The position numbers and the translations under genes are program-made. Under the pieces are notes generated by a model. The model saw nothing but the letters and a program-made list of their open reading frames with translations, did not search any database and was not told the DNA's origin. Positions 17,727 to 26,751 of a DNA stretch of 44,796 nt are shown here, piece by piece. How positions within the stretch are numbered: position 1 is the first letter of the stretch; each line of letters opens with the position of its first letter. The stretch covers positions 1 to 44,796 of the forward strand of contig JASJBB010000017.1 in the NCBI GenBank assembly GCA_030066735.1. The letters run 5' to 3'. The DNA comes from Woeseiaceae bacterium. GTDB lineage: Bacteria; Pseudomonadota; Gammaproteobacteria; Steroidobacterales; Woeseiaceae.

Positions 17727-19409
17727 ATGTCTGAAAGTTTTGCTGAATTATTTGAACAGAGTTTTGCCAGTCAACAAATAAAGCCGGGATCCATCATCAC
17801 CGGAACCGTTGTCGCGGTAAACGACGATGTCGTCATCGTCAGTGCCGGTCTCAAGTCAGAGGCCGTTATTCCCATCGAACAGTTTAAAAACGACAAGTCC
17901 GAAGCCGGCGTAGCCGTCGGGGACGAGGTCGAGGTAGCGCTGGATGCCGTCGAAGACGGTTTTGGCGAGACCAAGCTGTCGCGTGAAAAAGCGATTCGCG
18001 CGCGTACCTGGATTGAGCTCGAGAAAGCCTTCGAAGAATCGAAAGTCGTCGAAGGCGTCATCAATGGCCGCGTCAAGGGTGGCTTCACGGTCGAGATCGA
18101 CAACGTCAGGGCCTTCCTGCCCGGTTCGCTCGTCGACGTTCGCCCGGTTCGCGATCCGGCCTACCTCGAAGGCAAGAGCCTCGAGTTCAAGGTCATCAAG
18201 CTCGACAAGCGCCGCAACAACGTCGTTGTCTCGCGCCGCGCTGTCGTGGAACAGGAATACTCGGCCGAGCGCGAGGCGCTGCTGGCCGATCTGCAGGAAG
18301 GCAACACGGTCAAAGGTATCGTCAAGAACCTTACCGACTATGGCGCCTTCGTGGACCTGGGCGGCATCGATGGACTGCTGCACATCACCGACATGGCCTG
18401 GAAGCGCGTCAAGCATCCTTCCGAGGTCGTCGATGTTGGCCAGGAGATCGACGTCAAGATTCTCAAGTTCGACCGGGAACGGCAGCGCGTGTCGCTGGGC
18501 ATGAAGCAGCTCGGCGACGATCCGTGGAAGGATCTCGCACGCCGTTATCCGCCGCAGACGCGGCTGTTCGGCAAGGTCACCAACATTGCCGACTACGGTT
18601 GCTTCGTCGAGATCGAAGATGGCGTCGAAGGTCTCGTGCACGTTTCCGAGATGGACTGGACCAACAAGAACGTCAACCCGTCGCGGGTCGTGTCGGTCGG
18701 CGAGGAAGTCGAGGTCATGGTCATCGAGATCGACGAGGAGCGCCGCCGCATCTCGCTCGGCATCAAGCAGTGCAAGTCCAACCCGTGGGCCGAGTTCGCC
18801 GCAACCTTCAACCGCAATGACAAGGTATCGGGACAGATCAAGTCGATCACGGACTTCGGTATCTTCATTGGACTGGACGGTGGTATCGACGGCCTCGTGC
18901 ATCTCTCGGACATCTCCTGGGAGGTGCCGGGTGAAGAAGCCGTGCGCAACTACAAGAAGGGCCAGGAAATCGAGGCCGCCGTGCTGGCTATCGACGCCGA
19001 GCGCGAGCGGATCTCCCTGGGCATCAAGCAGCTCGAGAAGGATCCGTTCTCGGCCTGGCTCGCGGAGCACCCGAAGAACTCGATTGTCAAAGGCACGGTC
19101 ACCGAGGTGGACGCTCGTGGCGCCACGATCGACCTGGGCGAGGGCGTGCTGGGCTCGCTGCGGGCCTCGGAAATGGCGCGTGGCCGGGTAGAGGATGCCC
19201 GGACGATGATCAAGGTGGGCGAGGAGATCGAAGCCAAGTTCACCAACGTAGATCGCAAGAATCGTTCCGTTGCGCTATCGATCAAGGCCAAAGAGATGCA
19301 CGACGAGCAGGAAGCCATCAGCAGCTACAAGTCCGATCAGGGCGCAGCGCCGGTGGGAACCACGCTCGGCGAGCTTCTCAAGGAAAAAATGTCCGGCGGC
19401 GGCAAATAA
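17727..19409 (+). CDS. rpsA: 30S ribosomal protein S1
   Basis: S1 helps the 30S subunit bind and unfold mRNA. The 560-residue protein has six S1 repeats, recognisable by motifs such as [56 protein letters not shown] and [26 protein letters not shown] start at ATG 17727, giving the family's usual [12 protein letters not shown]. An in-frame GTG at 17706 with GAGG 6 nt upstream could add seven residues. The ATG itself has no clear ribosome site; in E. coli rpsA also lacks a strong one and S1 represses its own mRNA. Confidence 0.97.
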   Translation: MSESFAELFEQSFASQQIKPGSIITGTVVAVNDDVVIVSAGLKSEAVIPIEQFKNDKSEAGVAVGDEVEVALDAVEDGFGETKLSREKAIRARTWIELEKAFEESKVVEGVINGRVKGGFTVEIDNVRAFLPGSLVDVRPVRDPAYLEGKSLEFKVIKLDKRRNNVVVSRRAVVEQEYSAEREALLADLQEGNTVKGIVKNLTDYGAFVDLGGIDGLLHITDMAWKRVKHPSEVVDVGQEIDVKILKFDRERQRVSLGMKQLGDDPWKDLARRYPPQTRLFGKVTNIADYGCFVEIEDGVEGLVHVSEMDWTNKNVNPSRVVSVGEEVEVMVIEIDEERRRISLGIKQCKSNPWAEFAATFNRNDKVSGQIKSITDFGIFIGLDGGIDGLVHLSDISWEVPGEEAVRNYKKGQEIEAAVLAIDAERERISLGIKQLEKDPFSAWLAEHPKNSIVKGTVTEVDARGATIDLGEGVLGSLRASEMARGRVEDARTMIKVGEEIEAKFTNVDRKNRSVALSIKAKEMHDEQEAISSYKSDQGAAPVGTTLGELLKEKMSGGGK

Positions 19410-19422
19410 TACGTAAAAACAG

Positions 19423-19455
19423 TAGCCCAGACCGTATGGTCTGGGCTATATTGTT
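19423..19455 (+). terminator. Hairpin terminator or attenuator after rpsA
   Basis: An 11-bp perfect stem TAGCCCAGACC (19423-19433) and GGTCTGGGCTA (19438-19448) with a GTAT loop is followed by the weak tract TATTGTT. The short T-run suggests partial termination, letting some transcripts reach ihfB. Confidence 0.75.
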
Positions 19456-19503
19456 AGTATTATCCGTGGGTTACGGGCAACATAAGAAGAAGCGAAGCGC
19501 AAG

Positions 19504-19806
19504 ATGACCAAATCAGAACTCATAGAAGTTATCGCCCGCAAGCAGAAACACCTGCCGGCCAAGGACGTCGAACTGGCCGTCAAGCACCTTCTGGATCTGA
19601 TGAGTGATTCGCTGGCCAAGGGGCAGCGAATCGAGATTCGCGGCTTTGGCAGCTTCTCGCTGCACTTTCGGCCGCCCCGCATTGGCCGCAATCCCAAGAC
19701 CGGGGAGGCCGTCGCCCTGTCTGGCAAGTACGTGCCGCATTTCAAGCCTGGCAAGGACCTGCGCGAACGCGTCAACGCGAGTCGCCATTTCCCGATTAAG
19801 AGTTAA
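19504..19806 (+). CDS. ihfB: Integration host factor subunit beta
   Basis: The 100-residue protein is a HU/IHF family DNA-bending subunit. It has the typical N-terminal helices ([32 protein letters not shown]), [26 protein letters not shown] with the Pro that intercalates DNA on the arm, and a C-terminal [15 protein letters not shown]. The position right after rpsA identifies it as IhfB. Its partner IhfA is encoded at 38432-38731. The ribosome site is weak. Confidence 0.95.
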   Translation: MTKSELIEVIARKQKHLPAKDVELAVKHLLDLMSDSLAKGQRIEIRGFGSFSLHFRPPRIGRNPKTGEAVALSGKYVPHFKPGKDLRERVNASRHFPIKS

Positions 19807-19813
19807 AATCAGG

Positions 19814-19840
19814 CCTGTCGCGGCTGAAGCCGCTCCTACC
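19814..19840. repeat. REP-like palindromic element
   Basis: The stretch contains GCGGC-TGAA-GCCGC (19820-19833) followed by TCCTAC; read on the other strand it is GTAGGAGCGGC then GCCGCGACAGG. This is the form of the REP sequences scattered in Pseudomonas and Xanthomonas relatives. It fills most of the ihfB-lapA gap. A degenerate relative may lie at 34426-34446. Confidence 0.6.
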
Positions 19841-19863
19841 GTTGCTCGTGAGGGAGTGAGCCA

Positions 19864-20160
19864 TTGTTGAAACGTGCCGGTCTGATCCTGCTGATCATCG
19901 TCCTGTTCGTGCTGATGTTCACGTTCACCGCGCTGAACACCGGGCAAGTCGAACTGGATCTCGGATTTTTCAAACGAAGCTACCCGATCTCGATGGCGCT
20001 GGCGGGCACGTTTGTGCTCGGCATGATATTCGGCATGCTGTGCATGACCGCATTTGTGTTTCGCCTGATCAACGAGCGCCGCAACCTGAGACGGTCGCTG
20101 CGCATCTCGGAATCCGAAGTCAGCAGTCTGCGTAACCTGCCTCTGTCAGATGCCGACTGA
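19864..20160 (+). CDS. lapA: Lipopolysaccharide assembly protein A domain protein
   Basis: The 98-residue inner membrane protein (DUF1049/LapA) has two membrane segments, GLILLIIVLFVLMFTFTAL and MALAGTFVLGMIFGMLCMTAFVF, joined by the short periplasmic loop TGQVELDLGFFKRSYPI, then a cytoplasmic coiled tail. LapA works with LapB in controlling LPS synthesis and LpxC turnover. The start is TTG at 19864 with GGGAG 7 nt upstream. It overlaps lapB by 11 bp. Confidence 0.9.
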   Translation: MLKRAGLILLIIVLFVLMFTFTALNTGQVELDLGFFKRSYPISMALAGTFVLGMIFGMLCMTAFVFRLINERRNLRRSLRISESEVSSLRNLPLSDAD

Positions 20161-21352
20161 GTCGACATTCCTGCTGGCCGGACTGTTCCTGCTGCTCGCG
20201 GCAGCGGGATGGGCGCTCGGCCGTTTCGGTGAGCGCGACGAAGAGGAGGCGGCGCCGCCGCTGAATATCGACTATCTGAAGGGTCTCAATTTCCTGCTCA
20301 ACGAACAAACGGACCAGGCGCTGGAACATTTCCTGGCGATGGTTCGGGTCGACGACAAGACGATCGAAACTCACTTCGCGCTCGGCAGCCTGTTCCGGCG
20401 CCGCGGCGAGGTCGATCGCGCGATACGTATTCACCAGAACATCATTGCGCGCCCGGATCTCGCGTCCGAGCAGCGCGACCAGGCGCTGTATTCCCTGGCC
20501 AAGGATTACCTGCACGCAGGACTGCTGGATCGCGCCGAGAAATTATTCTCCCGCCTCGGCCAGGGGTCCCGTTACCAGGTACAGGCCCTTGAAGCCCTCT
20601 GTGGCATCTATGAGCAGGAAAAAGAGTGGGAAAAGGCCATCGATGCCGGGCAGCGCCTCGAGGCCCTGGGCGGCCGCTCATTGGCGCTGCAGATTGCCCA
20701 CTATTACTGCGAACTTGCCGAAGCGGCTGCCGCCCAGAATGACTACGCATCGGCGCGCCAGTACGTCAAGAAGGCGCAGGCAGGCAGGCCGCGGACCATG
20801 CGTGGCGCGCTCGTGCGCGCACACATTGCGCGTGAAACCGACGACACCAAGACGGCGCTGCGGCTGTATCACCGCATCATCGATGAGCACACCTACCTGA
20901 TCGCGGAAGCATTACCCGAGATCGTCGCCACTCACGAGCAGGCCGGCTCGCTGGAGGGTCTCGACAAGGCCCTGCAGGTGATGTTGAAAGACGACCCCGG
21001 GATGAGCGCGCTGGTAGCTTATACGGCAATCGTCAACGACATCGGCGGAATTCCGATCATCGACCAGTGCGTTGAGCAGTACATCCTTGAAGAGCCGACG
21101 CTGGCAGAGTTTGTCGACGTGCACCAGCTTGCCGACTCCAGTGGCGAGGCGCACGACGAGGCGCTGGCCAAGGTTCGCAGTGCGCTGTCCAGGCTGGCCG
21201 GAGCAACTCCCCGTTACCAGTGCCAGGAGTGCGGATTCTCGAGCCAGCGATTGCTCTGGCAATGCCCGAGCTGCCGCAACTGGGAGACGCAGCGGCCTGC
21301 CTCGCGCGTGCAGTTCGACACCGTCCTGCAGCACTCGATTACCGGTCGCTGA
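20150..21352 (+). CDS. lapB: Lipopolysaccharide assembly protein B (YciM)
   Basis: LapB is a membrane-anchored TPR protein that guides FtsH to degrade LpxC, keeping LPS and phospholipid synthesis in balance. The 400-residue protein has an N-terminal membrane anchor (TFLLAGLFLLLAAAGWALGRF), a series of TPR helices (~35-355), and a rubredoxin-like zinc tail with two CxxC pairs in YQCQECGFSSQRLLWQCPSCRNW. The start lies within the end of lapA and has no ribosome site of its own, so coupling is likely. ihfB-lapA-lapB is the conserved order. Confidence 0.95.
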   Translation: MPTESTFLLAGLFLLLAAAGWALGRFGERDEEEAAPPLNIDYLKGLNFLLNEQTDQALEHFLAMVRVDDKTIETHFALGSLFRRRGEVDRAIRIHQNIIARPDLASEQRDQALYSLAKDYLHAGLLDRAEKLFSRLGQGSRYQVQALEALCGIYEQEKEWEKAIDAGQRLEALGGRSLALQIAHYYCELAEAAAAQNDYASARQYVKKAQAGRPRTMRGALVRAHIARETDDTKTALRLYHRIIDEHTYLIAEALPEIVATHEQAGSLEGLDKALQVMLKDDPGMSALVAYTAIVNDIGGIPIIDQCVEQYILEEPTLAEFVDVHQLADSSGEAHDEALAKVRSALSRLAGATPRYQCQECGFSSQRLLWQCPSCRNWETQRPASRVQFDTVLQHSITGR

Positions 21353-21467
21353 CCCCGCAACATCCGGCTGCCGCAAAAACCGGTCGCATTGGCCAGATTC
21401 GCGCGGCCCGCGCAGGAACGCATGCCTTTATGCTCCTTGATCGTTTTCACGACAGATGGAGCTTGCA

Positions 21468-21743
21468 ATGAAGACACCAAGGAAACTGTTGCTTACTATC
21501 CTGGCCTGCCTGCCTCTCGGCGCCCTGGCGGGACCCGTCGACATCAATTCGGCGGATGCTGAAACGCTGTCCGCGGAACTCGACGGCGTCGGGCTTGCCA
21601 AGGCCAAAGCGATCGTCGAGTACCGCAACAAGTACGGCCCGTTCAAGAACGCCGAGGACCTCTCGCTCGTCAAGGGGATCGGCGAGCGAACGGTGGAGAT
21701 CAACCGCGACAACATCCGCCTTGGGGCCCCGAAAAAGAAATAG
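21468..21743 (+). CDS. ComEA-like helix-hairpin-helix protein, exported
   Basis: This 91-residue protein has a signal peptide (MKTPRKLLLTILACLPLGALA) and then a double helix-hairpin-helix DNA-binding unit: VDINSADAETLSAELDGVGLAKAKAIVEYRNKYGPF and NAEDLSLVKGIGERTVEINRDNI. ComEA proteins bind DNA in the periplasm during natural transformation, but many short ones like this stand alone without competence genes. The ATG at 21468 has GGAG 6 nt upstream; an earlier ATG at 21456 does not. A hairpin terminator follows. Confidence 0.88.
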   Translation: MKTPRKLLLTILACLPLGALAGPVDINSADAETLSAELDGVGLAKAKAIVEYRNKYGPFKNAEDLSLVKGIGERTVEINRDNIRLGAPKKK

Positions 21744-21765
21744 TGCGCCAGCGTGATGGGAGTAT

Positions 21766-21807
21766 CGCCGGCGTTCGTGACCTTGATCATGACGCCGGCG
21801 TTTCTTA
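21766..21807 (+). terminator. Probable terminator after the ComEA-like gene
   Basis: CGCCGGCGT (21766-21774) pairs with ACGCCGGCG (21792-21800) around a 17-nt loop, followed by TTTCTTA. The large loop and broken T-run make it moderate. Confidence 0.6.
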
Positions 21808-21850
21808 TTGGCTATGATGCGCCCTCCAGGCAGCTTGCAGGAGCACGACA

Positions 21851-22723
21851 GTGGTGAGAGCGGTCAAAGCAGCGGTATTCCCGGTCGCGGGCCGAGGCAC
21901 GCGATTCTTGCCGGCAACCAAGGCGAGCCCCAAGGAAATGCTGCCGATCGTCGACAAACCGCTCATTCAGTACGCGGTCGAGGAGGCCATCGACGCCGGT
22001 GCCACCAAGCTCATCTTCATCACGGGCAGCTCCAAGCGGGCCATCGAAGATCACTTCGACAGCGACCCGGAGCTCGAATCGGCGCTCGAGGCGGATGGCA
22101 AGACCGAACTCCTGGAATCGATTCGCGGCATCGTGCCGAAAGGCGTGTCCTGCATCTACATTCGGCAGGGCGAGCCGCTTGGCCTCGGACACGCCGTGCT
22201 TTGCGCTCGCGCCGCCGTGGGCGACGAGCCGTTCTTCGTGCACCTCGCTGATGACCTCATAGCAGGCGATCCGCCTTGCCTGACCCAAATGGCGACAGAA
22301 TATGCGCGCCACGGCGGCAGCGTCATTGCGGTGGAGACCGTGCCTCAAGAAGACACGTCGAGCTACGGCATCGTCGCGGTTGACGGATCCGACAGGATCA
22401 CGCAGATCGTGGAGAAACCCGCCCCTCAGGAAGCGCCGTCAAACTCGGCCGTCGTCGGCCGTTACCTGCTGGCGCCCGCAATTTTCGACAAGCTCGAAAC
22501 GACCGGCCGAGGCGCCGGTGGCGAGATCCAGCTCACCGACGCCATCGCCGACCTGCTGGCGGACGCCCCCGTTTATGCCTACTCGTTTGACGGGCGGCGT
22601 TACGACTGCGGCAGCAAGCTGGGCTACCTGAAAGCAACCGTCGCCTACGGACTGGCACACGCCGGCACCGGCGAAGCATTTCGCGACCACCTGCGGCAAG
22701 TGCTCGACGACCGGGAAGACTAG
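21851..22723 (+). CDS. galU: UTP-glucose-1-phosphate uridylyltransferase
   Basis: GalU makes UDP-glucose for LPS, exopolysaccharide and osmolyte synthesis. The 290-residue protein has the nucleotidyltransferase start [57 protein letters not shown] and the C-terminal [18 protein letters not shown]. The start is GTG at 21851 with GGAG 7 nt upstream; a second GTG follows directly. The gene stands between two gaps and appears to be transcribed alone or with the downstream peptidase. Confidence 0.96.
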   Translation: MVRAVKAAVFPVAGRGTRFLPATKASPKEMLPIVDKPLIQYAVEEAIDAGATKLIFITGSSKRAIEDHFDSDPELESALEADGKTELLESIRGIVPKGVSCIYIRQGEPLGLGHAVLCARAAVGDEPFFVHLADDLIAGDPPCLTQMATEYARHGGSVIAVETVPQEDTSSYGIVAVDGSDRITQIVEKPAPQEAPSNSAVVGRYLLAPAIFDKLETTGRGAGGEIQLTDAIADLLADAPVYAYSFDGRRYDCGSKLGYLKATVAYGLAHAGTGEAFRDHLRQVLDDRED

Positions 22724-22788
22724 AAACTTCTTGTTCATTTTTACCGCCTCCGAGTAAGCTCCCGGGTGTTCTGCCACAGGAGTTTCCG

Positions 22789-24192
22789 ATGAGATATCTC
22801 GGCGCGCTATTGCTGCTGCTCTTCACCGCTTCGGTCCAAGCCCAGGACCGGTACCTGGTCGATTGGGATGTGGTTGGGGAGGAAACGCTGACGCATCTGT
22901 CCGACCTGGTGCGCATCAACACGACGAATCCGCCGGGGCGGGAGACCCTCGTCGCCAACTATTTACGGGACATTCTCGAGGCCGAGGGCATACCCACCGA
23001 GCTCTACGCATTGGACCCGGACCGGGCCAACCTGGTCGCGAGGATCAAGGGCAACGGCTCGAAAGACCCCATCCTGATCATGGGACATACCGACGTCGTC
23101 GGTGTCCAGGCTGAGAAGTGGACCGAGGAGCCGTTCAGCGGCCTGCGCAAGGACGGCTGGGTGTACGGGCGCGGGACGCTCGACGACAAGGACACCGTCG
23201 CGGCCGGGATGATGGTGATGATCATGCTCAAGCGCTATGGCGTGCCGCTCGATCGTGATGTCATTTTCCTCGCCGAGGCCGGCGAAGAGGGTACGCCTGA
23301 CGTCGGCATCAACTTCATGGTCGAGAAACACTGGGATGCGATCGCGGCCGAGTATTGCCTGGCCGAAGGGGGCGGTGGCATCCTCGAGAACCGGGGCGTC
23401 AAAGTGGTCGAGGTGCAAACGACCGAAAAAATGCCGCGCCGCGCGACACTCGTTGCCCGCGGAACGGCCGGCCACGGCTCCAGGCCCAGTATCGATAACG
23501 CTGTAGCGGCGATCGCACGCGCCGTGGCCAGGGCCGACGCGTGGCAGACCGAGATGCGCCTGAACGAAACGACCCGCACGTATTTCGAGCGGCTGGCGAC
23601 GATCTCGGAGCCTGAGAGTGCTTTCCGCTACCGGAATATCGAGAATCCGGAAGAGACCGAGGCGATCCAGCAGTACTTCCTCGAGAACCTGCCCAACTAC
23701 TACTCCGCGATAAGAACGTCAGTCGTACCGACGATTATCAACGGCGGTTTTCGCAGGAACGTCATTCCTTCGGAGGCGACCGCGATGCTGGACATCCGGA
23801 TGTTGCCCGACGAGGATGTCGACGGCTTCTACCGCCAGTTGGCCGAAGTGATCGACGATCCGAACGTGGAGATTGTCCCCGAGGCTATCTATCGGCCGGC
23901 GGCGCCGCCTTCCGGACTGGACAACGAGATGTTCGAGACGCTCGAGCGGGTAGCCGGTGAGATGTATCCCAACGCAACTGTGTTGCCCACGATGTCGAAC
24001 GGCGCGACGGACATGGCGCAGGTCCGCGCGATGGGGGTGCCAGCGTATGGAATCGGACCAATGCGCAGCCTGTCGGAACTGAACAGCGGCAATGGTGCAC
24101 ACAGTGACAACGAACGAGTCTCCGAGGAGGCCATGATCGACTTCCTGCGCTTCATGTGGGCCGTCGTTATCGACGTTGCCGCCAGCGATTGA
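22789..24192 (+). CDS. Exported M20 family metallopeptidase (carboxypeptidase PM20D1-like)
   Basis: The 467-residue protein has a signal peptide (MRYLGALLLLLFTASVQA) and M20 zinc peptidase motifs: His100 and Asp102 in IMGHTDVVG, bridging Asp132 in YGRGTLDDKD, catalytic Glu166 and metal Glu167 in AGEEGTPD, a dimerisation-domain GTAGHGSRPS segment and a C-terminal His in NGAHSDNER. It is likely a periplasmic peptidase or N-acyl amino acid hydrolase. AGGAG precedes the ATG by 6 nt. Its stop overlaps the next gene in TGATG. Confidence 0.9.
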   Translation: MRYLGALLLLLFTASVQAQDRYLVDWDVVGEETLTHLSDLVRINTTNPPGRETLVANYLRDILEAEGIPTELYALDPDRANLVARIKGNGSKDPILIMGHTDVVGVQAEKWTEEPFSGLRKDGWVYGRGTLDDKDTVAAGMMVMIMLKRYGVPLDRDVIFLAEAGEEGTPDVGINFMVEKHWDAIAAEYCLAEGGGGILENRGVKVVEVQTTEKMPRRATLVARGTAGHGSRPSIDNAVAAIARAVARADAWQTEMRLNETTRTYFERLATISEPESAFRYRNIENPEETEAIQQYFLENLPNYYSAIRTSVVPTIINGGFRRNVIPSEATAMLDIRMLPDEDVDGFYRQLAEVIDDPNVEIVPEAIYRPAAPPSGLDNEMFETLERVAGEMYPNATVLPTMSNGATDMAQVRAMGVPAYGIGPMRSLSELNSGNGAHSDNERVSEEAMIDFLRFMWAVVIDVAASD

Positions 24193-24869
24193 TGCGTCCG
24201 ATCGACCTGGTCGTGTTCGACATGGTCGGTACAACGGTTGCGGCCAGCGACAGGATCCCGGAAGCCTTCACGAAGGCATTTGAAAACCAGGGCATTCGCC
24301 TTTCACAGAACGACATTCGATCAGTCCGAGGCCGATCCAAGACCGACGCCATTCGCGAGCTGCTCACGACACATCGCGACGAATTCTTCGCAGATGCGAC
24401 TACCGACAACGTCTACGAGTCGTTCAAGCGTTTCCTGCTGGACGGCTATCGAGCAGGCCGGGTGGAGCCGATCGACGGGGCCGCGGCGACCTTTGACTGG
24501 TGTAGGGCCAACGGGATTGGCGTTGCGCTGACCACGGGTTTCGACCGGGAACTCGCCACGCGCCTGGTCGAAAGACTGGGCTGGCGCAATCGCATTGAGA
24601 CGCTGGTCTGCAATGACGATGTCGCCAGGGGCCGCCCGGCGCCGGATCTCATTCTCAAAGCCATGCAACGTCTGAACCTCGTCGACGTTGCGCGCGTCGC
24701 GAGCGTTGGCGATACGGTGTCGGACCTGCAGGCCGGGGCCAATGCCGGAACAGGGTTCAATATCGGCGTGCTATCCGGCGCGCACTCGCGGGAGCAACTG
24801 CGGCAGGCACCGCATACCGCGCTGATCGCGAGCGTCGCCGAACTGCCGGAGTTCCTGCAGAACTCTTAG
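24192..24869 (+). CDS. Phosphonatase-like HAD hydrolase
   Basis: The 225-residue protein belongs to the HAD superfamily: motif I FDMVGTTV with nucleophile Asp10, motif II Thr in ALTTGFDRE, and motif IV GDTVSDLQAGANAGT. As in phosphonoacetaldehyde hydrolase, the residue two after the nucleophile is not Asp, and Lys50 in RGRSK sits where the Schiff-base lysine of PhnX lies. It best fits the phosphonatase-like hydrolase family of unknown substrate. I start at the ATG at 24192, overlapping the peptidase stop in TGATG; the upstream GTG at 24156 lies inside that gene. Confidence 0.85.
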   Translation: MRPIDLVVFDMVGTTVAASDRIPEAFTKAFENQGIRLSQNDIRSVRGRSKTDAIRELLTTHRDEFFADATTDNVYESFKRFLLDGYRAGRVEPIDGAAATFDWCRANGIGVALTTGFDRELATRLVERLGWRNRIETLVCNDDVARGRPAPDLILKAMQRLNLVDVARVASVGDTVSDLQAGANAGTGFNIGVLSGAHSREQLRQAPHTALIASVAELPEFLQNS

Positions 24870-24879
24870 ATGCCACGGC

Positions 24880-25452
24880 TTATGACATCACGGTGAAATA
24901 CCAGGCGTAGAACGCGGTCCACGCAGTGAGGTGCAGCACCTGCAATGTCCGCATCGACGCGCGGCCACGCAAAGCCCTGGCGATTGCGCTGGTTAGCAAG
25001 ACGACGAGGACGAATCGCAACAGGCGGGCCGGGACGCTGATCAGGAGGAACGGCAGCAGGCCGAATCCGGCACCCGCGGCTTCGAGCGCATAGACCTTGT
25101 AGGGCGTGCCGGTAAGCGGCCCAACGAACACCGCCCAGGGGCCGAGGTCGAGGATTTGCTCATGAACGCGGTCGATCATCGCCGGGCTGATTGCCGGAAT
25201 TTTCGCAAACACGGCGCGGGTTGGCTCAGGATCGATTGAACCCATCACCCAGATCAACGACCCGCCCAGTAGCGCGCCAAGAAGTGCCCAGAGACAAGCC
25301 AGCAAGGCTCGGCGCAGATCGCACAAGGCGATCCGGCTGAGCAGGACATCGGGCACGATAAAAAACAGCGTCGCTTCGGCGGCGCCCCAGAGACCGGCTA
25401 TTACATTAAGCCGTCTGGCCGTGACGGTGTCAGGAGAGTTCCCTGAGCGCAC
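24880..25452 (-). CDS. VTT/DedA-like inner membrane protein
   Basis: The 190-residue protein has several hydrophobic segments (RRALLACLWALLGALLGGSLIWV, FGLLPFLLISVPARLLRFVLVVLL, LTAWTAFYAWYFTVM) and the block VGPLTGTPYKVYALEAAG, which resembles the re-entrant loop of YqaA/DedA (VTT domain) proteins that move lipids across membranes. The start is a GTG overlapping the end of the CDP-alcohol transferase gene by 23 bp and with no ribosome site, so coupling is likely. As last gene of a lipid cluster, a role in lipid handling is a reasonable inference. Confidence 0.75.
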   Translation of the reverse strand: MRSGNSPDTVTARRLNVIAGLWGAAEATLFFIVPDVLLSRIALCDLRRALLACLWALLGALLGGSLIWVMGSIDPEPTRAVFAKIPAISPAMIDRVHEQILDLGPWAVFVGPLTGTPYKVYALEAAGAGFGLLPFLLISVPARLLRFVLVVLLTSAIARALRGRASMRTLQVLHLTAWTAFYAWYFTVMS

Positions 25453-26032
25453 TGCGAATCCGGTTGACGATCGTCCATACGGCGAGGGCGCCCACAGCTC
25501 CCAGCACCGGATTGACCCACGGCGCGAGAGGTACGCCCAGCCCGACCAGGAGGCCGAGTAGCCCGAATACGAATGCCCGGTCGCTCTTGCCCAAAGGACC
25601 GTCGTAGCGCCGGCTCGCGCCCACCTGGACCGCGACGACGCCGGTCATCTCGACCAGCAGGGAAGCGAATACGACGAAGACGATGAGTTCGGCCGAAATC
25701 GCAGTCACCAGCGCGAACGGCAGGTACAGCGCCGCGTCCGAGATGACATCGGTTAGTTCGTTGAGGAAGCCGCCCAACGGACTCTGCATGCCGTGCTCGC
25801 GCGCCATCATCCCGTCAATGGCGTTGAGCGCCATCCGCAGGAACAGCCATACGGGTATCAGCAGGCCGGCCCACCCCTGCGTCGTATTCAGAGCGAATAT
25901 GACGCCGATGACGATGGACATCAGCATCGCCGCAATCGTGACCTGGTTCGCCGTTATGCCGGCCCGGACCAGCATCCGGCAACTGGGTCGCAGCAGTGCC
26001 TGGAAGGCAGGCTTGAGGTCGTAAATGGTCAT
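25430..26032 (-). CDS. CDP-alcohol phosphatidyltransferase, YnbA-like
   Basis: The 200-residue membrane enzyme resembles E. coli YnbA along its length (MTIYDLKPAFQALLRP at the start). It should transfer a phosphatidyl group from CDP-diacylglycerol to an alcohol acceptor. The signature reads N70-A-I-D73-G74-x2-A77-R78-x8-G87-x3-N91-x3-D95: two of the four usual metal or catalytic Asp positions are Asn. The start at 26032 overlaps the plsC-like gene in ATGA; the frame extends upstream to 26188 only inside that gene. The acceptor is unknown. Confidence 0.88.
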   Translation of the reverse strand: MTIYDLKPAFQALLRPSCRMLVRAGITANQVTIAAMLMSIVIGVIFALNTTQGWAGLLIPVWLFLRMALNAIDGMMAREHGMQSPLGGFLNELTDVISDAALYLPFALVTAISAELIVFVVFASLLVEMTGVVAVQVGASRRYDGPLGKSDRAFVFGLLGLLVGLGVPLAPWVNPVLGAVGALAVWTIVNRIRSALRELS

Positions 26033-26751
26033 TTCGTTGGGCCTCCGAGTTCGGCTACCGCCTCGTGCAGGTCCTCGCAGATTTTCCTGACCGACTCTGA
26101 ATTCTTTTCGAGATCGCCATAGCGGCGCGTCTCGCCGACGCGCAGGTGCAACCTGAAGGGTCGCGGCAGCAGCTTGCCCTTGGGCCACGCACGCAGGCCA
26201 CCCTCGAGGTGGCAGGGAATGACGGGCAGGTCGGTCCCGACGACGAGGCGGCCGATGCCGGAGCGGAAACGGCCCATTTCGCCCGTCGTCGTGCGGGTGC
26301 CCTCCGGAAAGATGATGAGTACGTTGCCATCATTACTGAGGAGCTCCGCGCAGGCCGAGAGGCTTTCCGCGCCTTTCACCTTGCGGTCGAATGGCAGTGC
26401 GTTAATCAGGATCGCGGACACCGCGCTGCGCGGCAGGCTCGAGAAAAAGTAGTCCGCAGCCGCAGCCGGAAATACCCGGTGAATCTGCTTCAGCGGCACC
26501 GAGCACAGCATGCACAGCGTGTCGAGATGGCTGGTGTGATTGCAGACCAGGATAAACGAGCCGTCGGTCGGCAGGTGCTCGCGCCCGTCGATACTCAACC
26601 GGTGATAGACCCGCATCCATGCCCGAAGCAACAGCGCCGCCATCGAACGGATAGCGTAGAGCAGCATGAAGGGCTGCCGCGGAAAATTCCGCAGGTGGTC
26701 GGCGAGCGTCTCGTCGAGGTCCGGCGCCGGATGGTATTCCCACTTGGTCAT
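26029..26751 (-). CDS. 1-acylglycerol-3-phosphate acyltransferase family protein (PlsC-like)
   Basis: The 240-residue protein has the PlsC fold with the catalytic NHTSHLDTL (His72, Asp77) and FPEGTRTTTG (150-) motifs, and a membrane-near N-terminal helix (FMLLYAIRSMAALLLRAWM). It should acylate lysophosphatidic acid or a similar acceptor. It overlaps both neighbours by four bases (ATGA), between a CdsA-like and a CDP-alcohol transferase gene, so phosphatidic acid, CDP-diacylglycerol and a phospholipid could be made by one operon. Confidence 0.9.
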   Translation of the reverse strand: MTKWEYHPAPDLDETLADHLRNFPRQPFMLLYAIRSMAALLLRAWMRVYHRLSIDGREHLPTDGSFILVCNHTSHLDTLCMLCSVPLKQIHRVFPAAAADYFFSSLPRSAVSAILINALPFDRKVKGAESLSACAELLSNDGNVLIIFPEGTRTTTGEMGRFRSGIGRLVVGTDLPVIPCHLEGGLRAWPKGKLLPRPFRLHLRVGETRRYGDLEKNSESVRKICEDLHEAVAELGGPTK

